Assembly: GCA_028689015.1 (NCBI GenBank)
Contig: JAQTXC010000002.1
Location: 30,183 to 94,182 of the forward strand
Origin: Dechloromonas sp.
Lineage (GTDB): Bacteria > Pseudomonadota > Gammaproteobacteria > Burkholderiales > Rhodocyclaceae
Length of the DNA stretch: 64,000 nt
Direction: 5' to 3'
Shown here: positions 1-7,008 of the stretch, one piece after another
How the letters are laid out: each line of letters begins with the position of its first letter
Numbering within the stretch: the first letter of the stretch is position 1
Translations under genes and position numbers: made by a program
The notes under the pieces: model-generated
What the model was told of the DNA's origin: nothing
The model's input: only the letters and a program-made list of their open reading frames with translations
The model's database searches: none

Positions 1-248
1 CAAGTGGTCAGGTCTGCCTCGCCGGCCAGCAGACGCTGCATGCTGCGGTGCCCGCCAATGACTTCTTCGATCTGGATGTGCAGCCCTTCAGCACTGAAAA
101 ACCCCTGCTGTTTGGCGACGTAGAAGGGAAGTGACAGCGGGGTTTGGGACAGGGCCAGACGTAGCGGCTCGGCTGCCTGTGTGCCAGCGCAACCAAGGAG
201 CAGGGCCAGCATCAGCAGGCCGTGGCGAAGGGCTGAAAGCGCATTCAT
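1..248 (-). CDS. ABC transporter substrate-binding lipoprotein (NitT/TauT/NMT1 type), N-terminal part
   Basis: The start codon is at 248-246, and the frame stays open to the window edge, so only about 82 N-terminal residues are present. They begin with a hydrophobic stretch ending in a lipobox-like LLLGC (Cys20), which suggests a lipid-anchored secreted protein. The mature part has the pattern 'PLRLALSQTPLSLPFYVAKQ' followed by a glycine and phenylalanines. In NMT1/SsuA-like binding proteins this is the first beta strand and the 'available-in-the-periplasm' helix. Family knowledge suggests uptake of a small organic or sulfonate-type ligand, but nothing here defines it. No permease is visible. 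Any partner would lie to the left of the window. Confidence 0.7.
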   Translation of the reverse strand, partial: MNALSALRHGLLMLALLLGCAGTQAAEPLRLALSQTPLSLPFYVAKQQGFFSAEGLHIQIEEVIGGHRSMQRLLAGEADLTT

Positions 249-323
249 GGCGGCTTCCCAAGACACAGGAGGACCGAATACAGCGCCTTGTAGATGCTTG
301 ATTGGCGGCTTGTTTCGCGGCGA

Positions 324-878
324 TCAGGCCGGAATGTCGCCCCCATACTCGCCCCGCGCCGGGTAATTGACGTTGATGGCATAGTCAATGGCGCCGAGCA
401 GATCCTGAAATTGCGGTCGGGCAAAGGGCATGGTCTGGACGGCGCCGTAGTACAGCGTGCCGTCCGGGCGAACGAGAAAGACGCCTGGCTCGCTGAACAG
501 CGCCGGTTCTTCGATGCCGATGGAGGTTGTGCCGCGCGAAGCGCTGAGGTAAAGCCCCCACTGCCGGGCGCTGATCAGGCTGAGACCATAGGCCATCTTC
601 AGGGCGGGGGCTTGCAACTTGGCGGCCATGCGGCGGGCACGATCTTCGGTGTCGCTGCTGGCTACGATGATTTGCACACCCCGTTGGGTGAATTCCGGGG
701 CGAGGCGTTCCAGTTCCAGCAGATATTTGGCACAAATCGGGCAGTGCAGGCCACGATAAAAGACAATCAGGTCAAAACGTTCGCCCGGGGCAGCGCCGAG
801 GACAAAACGGCCGCCATCGAGCAGTGGCAGGTTGAGCGCGGGGACGGGTTGGCGTGGCATCAGGGCGGTGGCATTCAT
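324..878 (-). CDS. Peroxiredoxin-like AhpC/TSA-family protein
   Basis: This is a 184-residue thioredoxin-fold protein. The motif FYRGLHCPIC (Cys46 and Cys49) matches the N-terminal active-site region of the AhpC/TSA-like 'redoxin' group, where the first Cys attacks peroxide. A CxxC pair means it could also act as a thiol-disulfide oxidoreductase. The C-terminal part has the LVRPDGTLYY strand expected of the family. I chose the ATG at 878 because AAGGAAAA lies just upstream; the open frame extends further to 959 but into the regulatory region. It is divergent from an AraC regulator and shares a short intergenic region with an operator-like repeat. There is no signal peptide, so it should be cytoplasmic. 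Confidence 0.82.
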   Translation of the reverse strand: MNATALMPRQPVPALNLPLLDGGRFVLGAAPGERFDLIVFYRGLHCPICAKYLLELERLAPEFTQRGVQIIVASSDTEDRARRMAAKLQAPALKMAYGLSLISARQWGLYLSASRGTTSIGIEEPALFSEPGVFLVRPDGTLYYGAVQTMPFARPQFQDLLGAIDYAINVNYPARGEYGGDIPA

Positions 879-940
879 GGCTTTTCCTTGGTTAATGAGG
901 GGCTTTCGGACGTCGATCTTGACCCGACAAGGCCATTGTG

Positions 941-988
941 TTGCACTTGGTGCAATCAAAAATACAAAATTGATTGCATTTCGTACAA
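941..988. promoter_or_regulatory. Paired operator-like inverted repeats between peroxiredoxin and araC-type gene
   Basis: Two related 15-base elements are seen. TTGCAC-TTG-GTGCAA at 941-955 is a perfect 6-3-6 inverted repeat. TTGCAT-TTC-GTACAA at 974-988 fits the same pattern with one arm mismatch. Their starts are 33 bases apart, about three helical turns. The second ends immediately before the ATG at 989. They are likely binding sites for the adjacent AraC-type protein or another dimeric regulator. Confidence 0.55.
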
Positions 989-1828
989 ATGAGCCCGCTG
1001 CCCCATCTTGACCGATTGTCTGCCCTGCTGGCCGGTCTGGCGCCGCGCGTGGCGCTCGATCCGGCGCCGAAGCCCAGGGAGCGCTGGGTCATGGCCGCCA
1101 GTGGTACGCCCTTCTTGCACTTGCATGTGCTGGCAGCGGGCGAAATTGAACTGCAGGCGGCGTCGACCGCGTGCACACGCTGGCGTGCGCCGGCCATCCT
1201 GGTTTGTCGGTCCGATCAGTCGCATCAGTTGCTGGCGCCGGCCGCCGGTGATTTTCCGCAGGTGCTATGCGCCCGGGTGTATTTCGATGGGCCGCTGGCC
1301 GCTTTGTTATGGGATGAATTTGCTGAGCCGCAGGGGGTCGCGCTCGATGCGCCGGCCGGGACCCTGGCACCGCTGATCGACTTGCTCGCCCAGGAGCTGG
1401 CGATGCCGCGTTGCGGGCAGCCGACCTTGCTTGCCCGGGCGGGCGACATTCTATTCATCGGTCTGTTACGCCATCTGATCGCTCATCCGGGGGGGCGGCT
1501 TGGCCTGCTCGGTGGCCTGGCCGAACCGCGTCTGGCCCGCGCCCTGGTGGCCATGCATGGTCAGCCGCAGTGGCCCTGGACGCTGGAAAGTCTGGCCGCC
1601 GAGGCTGGCATGTCGCGCACGGCCTTTGCTAATACCTTTCGCCAGCTGATGCGGCAAACGCCGGGCAAATACCTGGCCCAGCTGCGTCTGGTCACGGCCC
1701 GCCGTATCGTGCAGCAGGGCCTGGGGCTCAAGCAAGCGGCCCAGGCGGCGGGTTATCGCAATGCCTCGGCCTTGTCACGGGCCTTGTCGCGCTCGGCGCC
1801 GACATCCGGCGAAGCGGCCTTGGGCTAG
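989..1828 (+). CDS. AraC-family transcriptional regulator with N-terminal cupin domain
   Basis: This is a 279-residue regulator. Residues about 10-170 resemble the cupin_6 AraC-binding domain (RERWVMAASGTPFLHLHVL, GEIEL). Residues about 180-275 form the double helix-turn-helix, with LESLAAEAGMSRTAFANTF and the second helix ending in AAGYRNASALSRA. The frame extends five codons upstream to a TTG at 974, but that codon lies inside an operator-like repeat, so I prefer the ATG at 989. It is divergent from the peroxiredoxin-like gene, the usual layout for this subfamily, and probably controls it. The ligand is unknown. Its stop codon overlaps the -10-like TAGAAT that precedes the downstream reductase gene. 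Confidence 0.85.
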   Translation: MSPLPHLDRLSALLAGLAPRVALDPAPKPRERWVMAASGTPFLHLHVLAAGEIELQAASTACTRWRAPAILVCRSDQSHQLLAPAAGDFPQVLCARVYFDGPLAALLWDEFAEPQGVALDAPAGTLAPLIDLLAQELAMPRCGQPTLLARAGDILFIGLLRHLIAHPGGRLGLLGGLAEPRLARALVAMHGQPQWPWTLESLAAEAGMSRTAFANTFRQLMRQTPGKYLAQLRLVTARRIVQQGLGLKQAAQAAGYRNASALSRALSRSAPTSGEAALG

Positions 1829-1831
1829 AAT
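1826..1831 (+). promoter_or_regulatory. -10-like element upstream of reductase gene
   Basis: TAGAAT (within GGGCTAGAATTT) lies 28 bases before the ATG at 1860. The strong Shine-Dalgarno GAGGAG lies between. No convincing -35 was seen. The hexamer overlaps the stop codon of the upstream regulator. Confidence 0.4.
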
Positions 1832-1859
1832 TTCTCTCTTACGAAATGAGGAGTCGGGT

Positions 1860-2732
1860 ATGAAAATCGGTTTTATCGGTCTCGGGATCATGGGGCGGCC
1901 GATGGCGCTCAATCTGTTGCAGGGCGGCCATCAATTAACGGTCTGGGCACGGCGGGCCGAGTCGATGCAGCCCTTGCTCGATGCTGGTGCCCAGGGGGCC
2001 GCCAGTGCAACCGAGGCGGCACGCGGCGTCGATCTGGTGATTTCGATGGTGGCCGATGCGCCGGACGTGGCGCAGGTGATGCGCGCCGTGGCGACGGCGG
2101 CGACCCCTGGCCTGGTCGCGGTCGACATGAGCACCATTGCCCCGGCTGCGGCACGGCAGATTGGTCAAGCGTTGGCATCTGCCGGTGTCGACTTTGTCGA
2201 TGCCCCGGTTTCCGGCGGTGAAGTGGGGGCGATTGCCGGCAGTTTGTCGATCATGGCTGGCGGTTCGGATGCCGCCTTTGCCCGTGCCTTGCCGGCGTTT
2301 GAATGCATGGGTAAGAACATTGTCCATGTCGGCGCCAGCGGTGCTGGCCAGGTGACCAAGGCGGCCAACCAGATTGTGACCGGTATGGGCGTGCTGGCGG
2401 TGGCCGAGGCGATGGCTTTTGCCTCGAAAAATGGCGTCGACCGCAGCAAGGTGCGCGAGGCGTTGCTCGGCGGCTTCGCCTATTCGAAAATTCTTGAAAA
2501 TCACGGTCAACGCATGTTGGACCGCAATTTCAAGCCGGGTTTCAAAAGCTGGATGCACGAGAAAGACATGAACATCGTCATGCAGACGGCGCATGAACTG
2601 GGCCTGTGTCTGCCCGGCGCGGCGGCAACGGCACAAATGTTCAATGCCATGGTTGGCTCGGGGCTGGGCGAGGAGGATTCGATCGCCCTGCTCAAGCTGC
2701 TGGAGACACTGTCGGGGCAGGCGGACAAGTGA
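1860..2732 (+). CDS. garR: 2-hydroxy-3-oxopropionate reductase / 3-hydroxyisobutyrate dehydrogenase family
   Basis: This 290-residue enzyme has the family layout. The N-terminal Rossmann motif is GFIGLGIMGRPM (4-15), the substrate loop is DAPVSGG (114-120), and the catalytic lysine lies in GAGQVTKAANQ (Lys167, with Asn170). The all-helical C-terminal domain is complete. GarR/GlxR enzymes reduce tartronate semialdehyde to D-glycerate with NAD(P)H in glyoxylate use; 3-hydroxyisobutyrate dehydrogenases and GLYR succinic semialdehyde reductases share the fold. I favour the tartronate role because hyi and glcDEF lie in the same window. The start follows GAGGAG at good spacing. It is coupled to a paralogue by a GTGA overlap. 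Confidence 0.8.
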   Translation: MKIGFIGLGIMGRPMALNLLQGGHQLTVWARRAESMQPLLDAGAQGAASATEAARGVDLVISMVADAPDVAQVMRAVATAATPGLVAVDMSTIAPAAARQIGQALASAGVDFVDAPVSGGEVGAIAGSLSIMAGGSDAAFARALPAFECMGKNIVHVGASGAGQVTKAANQIVTGMGVLAVAEAMAFASKNGVDRSKVREALLGGFAYSKILENHGQRMLDRNFKPGFKSWMHEKDMNIVMQTAHELGLCLPGAAATAQMFNAMVGSGLGEEDSIALLKLLETLSGQADK

Positions 2733-3628
2733 GCACGGCTGAAGCGCAGCAATGTGGCTCGCCGGTGGGTCGCCAGCGCGTCGGCTTTATCGGTCTGGGC
2801 GTCATGGGGCGGCCGATGGTGCAGCATCTGCTGGCGGCGGGCCATGATTTACATCTCTGGGCTCGTCGACCGCAGACGCTGGCAGGCTTGTCGGCCACCG
2901 TTCATGACACGCCGGCGGCGCTGGGGGCGGCTTGCCCGGTGGTATTTACGATGATTACCTCAAGCGCTGATGTGGAACAGGTGGCGCTGGGGGCGCAGGG
3001 GCTGAAGCATGGTATGGCGCCCGGGTCGGTGCTGGTCGATTGTTCGACCATCGCCCCGGCGGCAGCGCGGCGGATTGCCGGTCAACTGGCTCAAGGGGGT
3101 ATCCACTTGCTTGATGCGCCGGTATCCGGCGGCGTCCAAGGTGCGATCGACGCCACGCTGGCCATCATGGCGGGGGGCGAGGCCGATGTGCTGGAACGGG
3201 TGCGGCCGCTGCTCGCCTGCTTCGGCCAGCGCATCGTCCATATCGGTCCCAACGGTGCCGGCCAGGTGGCCAAGGCCTGCAATCAGATGATCATGGTTGC
3301 CGCCATCGAGGCGGTAGCCGAGGCGATGCGCCTGGCGGCGGCCTCCGGTGTCGATTGTGGCAAGGTCAGGCAGGCGCTGGCCGGCGGTTCAGCGGCATCG
3401 CGGGTGCTGGAGATCATGGGGCAACGCATGGTCGACCGCGATTTTTCTGCCGGGATCGAGGCCCGTCTGCATCACAAGGATTTTGGCCTGGTTCTTGAAG
3501 CTGCTCGGCAAAGCGGTGTCGCGGTGCCGTTGACCGCAATCGTGGCGCAGCAGCTCAATGCCCTGATGGCGCAGGGCTGGGGCAAGGACGACACGGCCTC
3601 GCTGCTGCGGGTACTGGAAAGCGGCTGA
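2729..3628 (+). CDS. Paralogous NAD(P)-dependent beta-hydroxyacid dehydrogenase (GarR/HIBADH family)
   Basis: This 299-residue protein is a clear paralogue of the preceding gene, with GFIGLGVMGRPM (19-30), LLDAPVSGG (127-135) and NGAGQVAKACNQ carrying the catalytic Lys182. The longer open frame reaches back into the upstream gene. The most economical start is the GTG at 2729, which overlaps the upstream TGA (GTGA) and gives an N-terminus of about 17 residues before the Rossmann motif. That implies translational coupling. Substrate may be tartronate semialdehyde, another semialdehyde, or methylglyoxal-type compounds. Tandem copies often mean different substrate or cofactor preference. It ends two bases before the convergent kinase gene. 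Confidence 0.8.
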   Translation: MSTAEAQQCGSPVGRQRVGFIGLGVMGRPMVQHLLAAGHDLHLWARRPQTLAGLSATVHDTPAALGAACPVVFTMITSSADVEQVALGAQGLKHGMAPGSVLVDCSTIAPAAARRIAGQLAQGGIHLLDAPVSGGVQGAIDATLAIMAGGEADVLERVRPLLACFGQRIVHIGPNGAGQVAKACNQMIMVAAIEAVAEAMRLAAASGVDCGKVRQALAGGSAASRVLEIMGQRMVDRDFSAGIEARLHHKDFGLVLEAARQSGVAVPLTAIVAQQLNALMAQGWGKDDTASLLRVLESG

Positions 3629-3630
3629 GT

Positions 3631-4731
3631 TCAGCCACTGGTGACTAGCGGCAGGGTGATGCGCACCCGGAAGCCGCCCTCCGTCATGTTCTCCGCGCTG
3701 ATTTCACCACCCGCGGCCAGAATGGCGCGGCGGGCAATGGCCAGCCCGAGGCCGAAACCGGCCTCGGGCGCAGCGCGGACAAAGGGTTCGAACAACTGGT
3801 CGAGCAAGGCCGGCGGCGCCCCCTCGCCCTGATCCTCGATCAGCAGGCGGATTGTCTGCGGGCTGACCTGGCGGCAGCGAACGGTGATGGTGCTGTGGTT
3901 TGGCGCGTGCCGTAGGGCGTTGCGCAGCACATTGTCGATCGCCCGGTGCAACTGGTTCGGGTCGGCTTGAACGGTGAGTCCATCATCGCGCTCCAGTTGG
4001 ATGGTCACTTGGCGGGAGGCGCCTTCAAAGCTGGCATCGTCGACCAGATCAGCCAGTAATTCGCCGAGCTCAAAGCGTTCGGGGGCTGTGGTTTCGCCGG
4101 CTTCCAGGCGGGCCAGGGTGAGTAATTCGCCAACCAGACGGTCCATCCGTTCGCCTTCACGCTGCAGCCGGTCCAGGCTTTCCTCGAAACGTGCCGGCTG
4201 TTGCCGGGCCAGCCCGACCGCCGCCTGCAGGCGGGCCAGCGGCGAGCGCAATTCGTGCGAGACATCGTGTAGCAAACGACGCTGGGCTTGCATCAGGCTG
4301 TGCAGGCGGTCGCTCATATGGTCAAAATCCTGGGCCAGTTCAGCCAGCTCATCCTTGCGTCGGCCCATGGCCGGCGCGATACGTTGGCTCAGGTCGCCGC
4401 TGGCGGCCGTGGCCAGGGCCAGGCGTAGGCGGCGGAGCGGCCGAACGACATACCCGGCGATGGCCGCCGCTGAAAGCAGGCTGGCCAGCAGGCCGGTCAC
4501 GATGTGCAGGACGGGAATGCCAGGCGGGGGCGGTGGTCGATGCGGCGGCCGTTTACCGTGTTCGCCGCGTGCTGGAGGGGGATGGGCGGCGACCGACCAG
4601 GGGGGTGGTGAGGCGCTCATTTGCTCGCCCAGGCGCTCGCGCTCCAGCCAGAAAAGGGTGCCGGTGGCGGCGATGGCGGCCAGTTGGGTCAGCCAGACAA
4701 TGAGAAAAAATTTCCAGAACAGGCGGCCCAT
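3631..4731 (-). CDS. CpxA-like sensor histidine kinase with short Pro/His-rich periplasmic loop
   Basis: This 366-residue membrane kinase has TM1 at about 7-28 and a periplasmic loop of only about 45 residues (30-75). TM2 is at about 76-96, then HAMP (97-150). The H-box is LLHDVSHELRSPLARLQ (phospho-His159), followed by the N-box AIDNVLRNALRHAP and the ATP-lid motifs IEDQGEG and GFGLGLAI. H-box and downstream sequence resemble CpxA. The loop is unusual: it is proline-rich and holds three histidines (His50, His58, His64), so metal or pH sensing is conceivable. Its start lies 3 bases after the stop of the response regulator, so the two are co-transcribed. Confidence 0.88.
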   Translation of the reverse strand: MGRLFWKFFLIVWLTQLAAIAATGTLFWLERERLGEQMSASPPPWSVAAHPPPARGEHGKRPPHRPPPPPGIPVLHIVTGLLASLLSAAAIAGYVVRPLRRLRLALATAASGDLSQRIAPAMGRRKDELAELAQDFDHMSDRLHSLMQAQRRLLHDVSHELRSPLARLQAAVGLARQQPARFEESLDRLQREGERMDRLVGELLTLARLEAGETTAPERFELGELLADLVDDASFEGASRQVTIQLERDDGLTVQADPNQLHRAIDNVLRNALRHAPNHSTITVRCRQVSPQTIRLLIEDQGEGAPPALLDQLFEPFVRAAPEAGFGLGLAIARRAILAAGGEISAENMTEGGFRVRITLPLVTSG

Positions 4732-4734
4732 GGT

Positions 4735-5424
4735 TCAGGAGGGAATCATCTGGTAGCCCTGACGGAAGACCGTCTGGATGCTTGAACGGCCATCGGGCAG
4801 CGGGCCCAGTTTGTGGCGAATGCTGGACAGATGGACATCGATGCTGCGGTCGAAGCGGGCCAGTGGCCGGCCCAGTGCTTGCATCGACAGGTCGGCCTTG
4901 CTGATCGTTTTGCCGGCATGGCGGGCCAGCACTTCAAGCAGGTTGTATTCGGTGCTGGTCAGTTCCAGTGGCTGGTCTTGCCATTCGCACTGGCGCAAGG
5001 CTGGGCGCAGGCGGAGCGGGCCGACCAGGATTTCTTCCGCATGCGGGTCGGCGCTGCTGACTTGTGTGCGGCGCAGGATGGCGCGCAGCCGGGCAGCCAG
5101 TTCGCGTGGCAGGCAGGGTTTGGGTACGTAATCGTCGGCGCCCAACTCCAGGCCGATGATGCGATCCATGTCGTCGCCCCGGGCGGTCAGCATCAGAACT
5201 GGCAGGTGGCTGCCGGCGCCGCGAATGCGGCGCAGCACCTCAATGCCGGACAGGCCGGGCAGCATGATGTCGAGCACTGCAATGGCGTAGCAGCCGGAGA
5301 GGGCTTCGTGGACTCCGTTGTCGCCATCGTGGACGCCGTGGACTGCGAACCCGTCCTGCTGAAGGTAGTCGGCGAGCAGGTCGACCAACTCGCGGTCGTC
5401 GTCGATGAGCAGAACGGTGGTCAC
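4735..5424 (-). CDS. CpxR-like OmpR-family response regulator
   Basis: This 229-residue protein has an N-terminal receiver (1-115) with acidic triad LIDDD, phospho-acceptor Asp52 in AVLDIMLPG, LTARG and the conserved Lys of YVPKPC. A C-terminal winged helix follows (about 130-228), including LTSTEYNLLEVLARHAGK and the recognition region SIDVHLSSIRHKLG. It starts with GTG. The kinase gene follows immediately. Upstream lies a perfect GTAAA-N5-GTAAA element, the consensus known for CpxR, which supports the assignment and suggests autoregulation. The output probably includes the divergent EF-hand gene. Confidence 0.9.
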   Translation of the reverse strand: MTTVLLIDDDRELVDLLADYLQQDGFAVHGVHDGDNGVHEALSGCYAIAVLDIMLPGLSGIEVLRRIRGAGSHLPVLMLTARGDDMDRIIGLELGADDYVPKPCLPRELAARLRAILRRTQVSSADPHAEEILVGPLRLRPALRQCEWQDQPLELTSTEYNLLEVLARHAGKTISKADLSMQALGRPLARFDRSIDVHLSSIRHKLGPLPDGRSSIQTVFRQGYQMIPS

Positions 5425-5488
5425 GGCCAGGGTCTCCGGGTAGGTCAGGCTGCCATCTTAGCGAGTGAGCAAGGGCCTTTCGCCTTTT

Positions 5489-5503
5489 TTTACCGCGTTT
5501 TAC
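5489..5503 (-). promoter_or_regulatory. CpxR-box consensus match
   Basis: The plus strand reads TTTAC-CGCGT-TTTAC, which is GTAAA-N5-GTAAA on the minus strand, the consensus established for CpxR in enterobacteria. It lies 65 bases upstream of the response-regulator start, where autoregulation would be expected. Confidence 0.6.
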
Positions 5504-5607
5504 CTGCCGTGTTGTGCCGGCAAAAACTGCCGCAAAGGGGTTTTTGAGGCATTGGTGGCATGGTTTTGGGTATTCCAAGCGGTCGACCGCAGAAAGTGGC
5601 CGTTTTT

Positions 5608-5637
5608 TTAACGGGTTTTTACCTGAATTAACCTGAA
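5608..5637. promoter_or_regulatory. Tandem CpxR-box-like repeats upstream of EF-hand gene
   Basis: Three pentamers occur with a 10-base period: TTAAC (5608-5612), TTTAC (5618-5622) and TTAAC (5628-5632). The spacers are GGGTT and CTGAA, and a second CTGAA follows. Each neighbouring pair is a one-mismatch version of the half-site arrangement at 5489-5503. The position, about 100 bases before the EF-hand start, suits an activator. Confidence 0.5.
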
Positions 5638-5735
5638 TCAGCCCCATGCGCGGCCATTTTTGGCCGATAACTTGCTCAATAGACCATGTGCGCTGCAGCT
5701 TGGGTGGCATTCATTCACTTGTTAAGGAGAAGACC

Positions 5736-6368
5736 ATGATCGATCGTGTGGGCAATTCGTCGCAGATGTTTAGTCATCTGTTTTCACGCTTGGATACCAA
5801 AAGCCAGGGCTACCTGGAAAAGAGCGATTTCGCCTCGGCACTGAGCAATATTTCCGGCAGCGACAGTAGCGGCGTGGACTCGCTGTTTTCGACGCTGGAC
5901 AGCGATAGCAATGGTCAGGTGACCGAAAGCGAATTCAGTTCGGTCCTGTCGCAATTGCAGCAAAGTTTGATGGCTAGCCAGAGCGGGCCGCAGGGCATGG
6001 GCGGCATGCCGCCACCCCCGCCACCGCCATCCGCCGATGATGCCGGGTTTACCGAAGAGGAACTGAGCAGCCAGTTGAGCGAAATCGGCAGTTCGGATAG
6101 CCCGCGTTCGTCGATGATCAGCAACATCATCGACAATTTTTCGGCCGCCGATACGGACGGCGATGGCAAGGTGAGTTTTCAGGAGGCCAACAGCTTCCGG
6201 CAGTCGCAGGACAGCGCGACATCGACGGGCAGCGACAGCACGACGGCTCAGGCGGCTAGCAGCGAGATGCAGGTCATGCGCCAGATCATGCAGTTGATGC
6301 ACGCTTACGGCCAATCCAGCGCGCAAGGCAGCTCGTCGACCAGCAGCCTGTTATCGGCACTGGCTTGA
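5736..6368 (+). CDS. EF-hand calcium-binding protein (XopAW-like)
   Basis: This 210-residue, Ser/Asp-rich protein carries EF-hand loops at about 20-31 (DTKSQGYLEKSD, degenerate), 55-66 (DSDSNGQVTESE) and 139-150 (DTDGDGKVSFQE, near-perfect). A proline run follows Met91. It has no signal peptide or membrane segment. The start is set by AAGGAGA eight bases upstream. Proteins of this type are annotated as EF-hand or XopAW-family proteins; their cellular role is poorly known. It is divergent from the Cpx-like system and preceded by CpxR-box-like repeats, so it is probably a target of that system. Alternatives are a Ca2+ buffer or a Ca2+-responsive partner. Confidence 0.8.
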   Translation: MIDRVGNSSQMFSHLFSRLDTKSQGYLEKSDFASALSNISGSDSSGVDSLFSTLDSDSNGQVTESEFSSVLSQLQQSLMASQSGPQGMGGMPPPPPPPSADDAGFTEEELSSQLSEIGSSDSPRSSMISNIIDNFSAADTDGDGKVSFQEANSFRQSQDSATSTGSDSTTAQAASSEMQVMRQIMQLMHAYGQSSAQGSSSTSSLLSALA

Positions 6369-6375
6369 ACCTGGT

Positions 6376-7008
6376 TTATGGCTGTCCGTAGCCGGCGAAT
6401 TGCGCCATCACCGCGCGCATTTCGTCGGCATCGAGCAGTACCGGTTGCCCTAGCTGGCAGGCTCGCCAGTATTGCTCGCATAGTTCTTCTAGTTCGATGG
6501 CCAGGGTCAGCGCTTCGTCCAGGTTGCGGCCGGCGACCAACATGCCGTGGTTGGCGAGCAGGCAGGCCTTGCGCTCAGTCATCGCGGTTAGTGCCGCGGT
6601 CGACAACGCCGCCGAGCCAAAAAGGGCGTAGTCGGCACAACGGATCGTGTCGCCGCCAAAGCGGGCAATCATGTAATGAAAGGGCGGAATGTCGCGGCGC
6701 AGGCAGGCCAGGCTGACAGCAAAGGGCGAATGGGCGTGCAGCACGGCGCTGACTTCGGGGCGGCTGGCGTAGAGGTCACGGTGAAAACGCCATTCCGATG
6801 ATGGCTTGCGGGTGCCGTGGTAGGCACCATCCAGCCCCATGTGCGGAATGTCGCTGCTACTCAGGCGGTCATACGGCAGGCCGCTGGGGGTGATGAAAAA
6901 ATGGCCGCTGTTGTCACGCACACTGACATTGCCGGCGGTGCCGCGATTGAGACCGGCCGCCTGCATGGCGCAGGCGGTGTTGATCAGTTGCTGACGAAGA
7001 TTGCTCAT
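6376..7008 (-). CDS. Class II aldolase/adducin-family protein
   Basis: This 210-residue protein has the full FucA-type metal site: GNVSVR (26-31), PSSEW with catalytic Glu72, the zinc ligands His91 and His93 in VLHAHSPFAV, and His154 in ANHGM. FucA aldolases, MtnB dehydratase and the 5-methylthioribulose-1-phosphate aldolase of the DHAP shunt share this fold. The start ATG overlaps the ovoA stop (ATGA), so it is translated with ovoA. Because mtnA lies 6 kb away, a methylthioribulose-phosphate role is plausible. The coupling to ovoA argues equally for a function in thiol-histidine metabolism. The substrate is unresolved. Confidence 0.8.
   Translation of the reverse strand: MSNLRQQLINTACAMQAAGLNRGTAGNVSVRDNSGHFFITPSGLPYDRLSSSDIPHMGLDGAYHGTRKPSSEWRFHRDLYASRPEVSAVLHAHSPFAVSLACLRRDIPPFHYMIARFGGDTIRCADYALFGSAALSTAALTAMTERKACLLANHGMLVAGRNLDEALTLAIELEELCEQYWRACQLGQPVLLDADEMRAVMAQFAGYGQP

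Larger units (their letters stand above)
5425..5735. promoter_or_regulatory. Divergent regulatory region between response regulator and EF-hand gene
   Basis: This is the longest gene-free stretch in the window (311 bases). It holds a CpxR-box-like repeat near 5489-5503, a perfect 12-base palindrome GCGGTCGACCGC at 5579-5590, a second ladder of TTAAC/TTTAC repeats at 5608-5632, and the Shine-Dalgarno AAGGAGA before the EF-hand start. I see no convincing small gene in it. Confidence 0.6.

Noticed and set aside
6376-7008. Class II aldolase called as MtnB dehydratase
   Set aside because: MtnB shares the fold, but no other evidence (mtnC, mtnD) supports the universal pathway, and coupling to ovoA gives no support. 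The generic call was kept.
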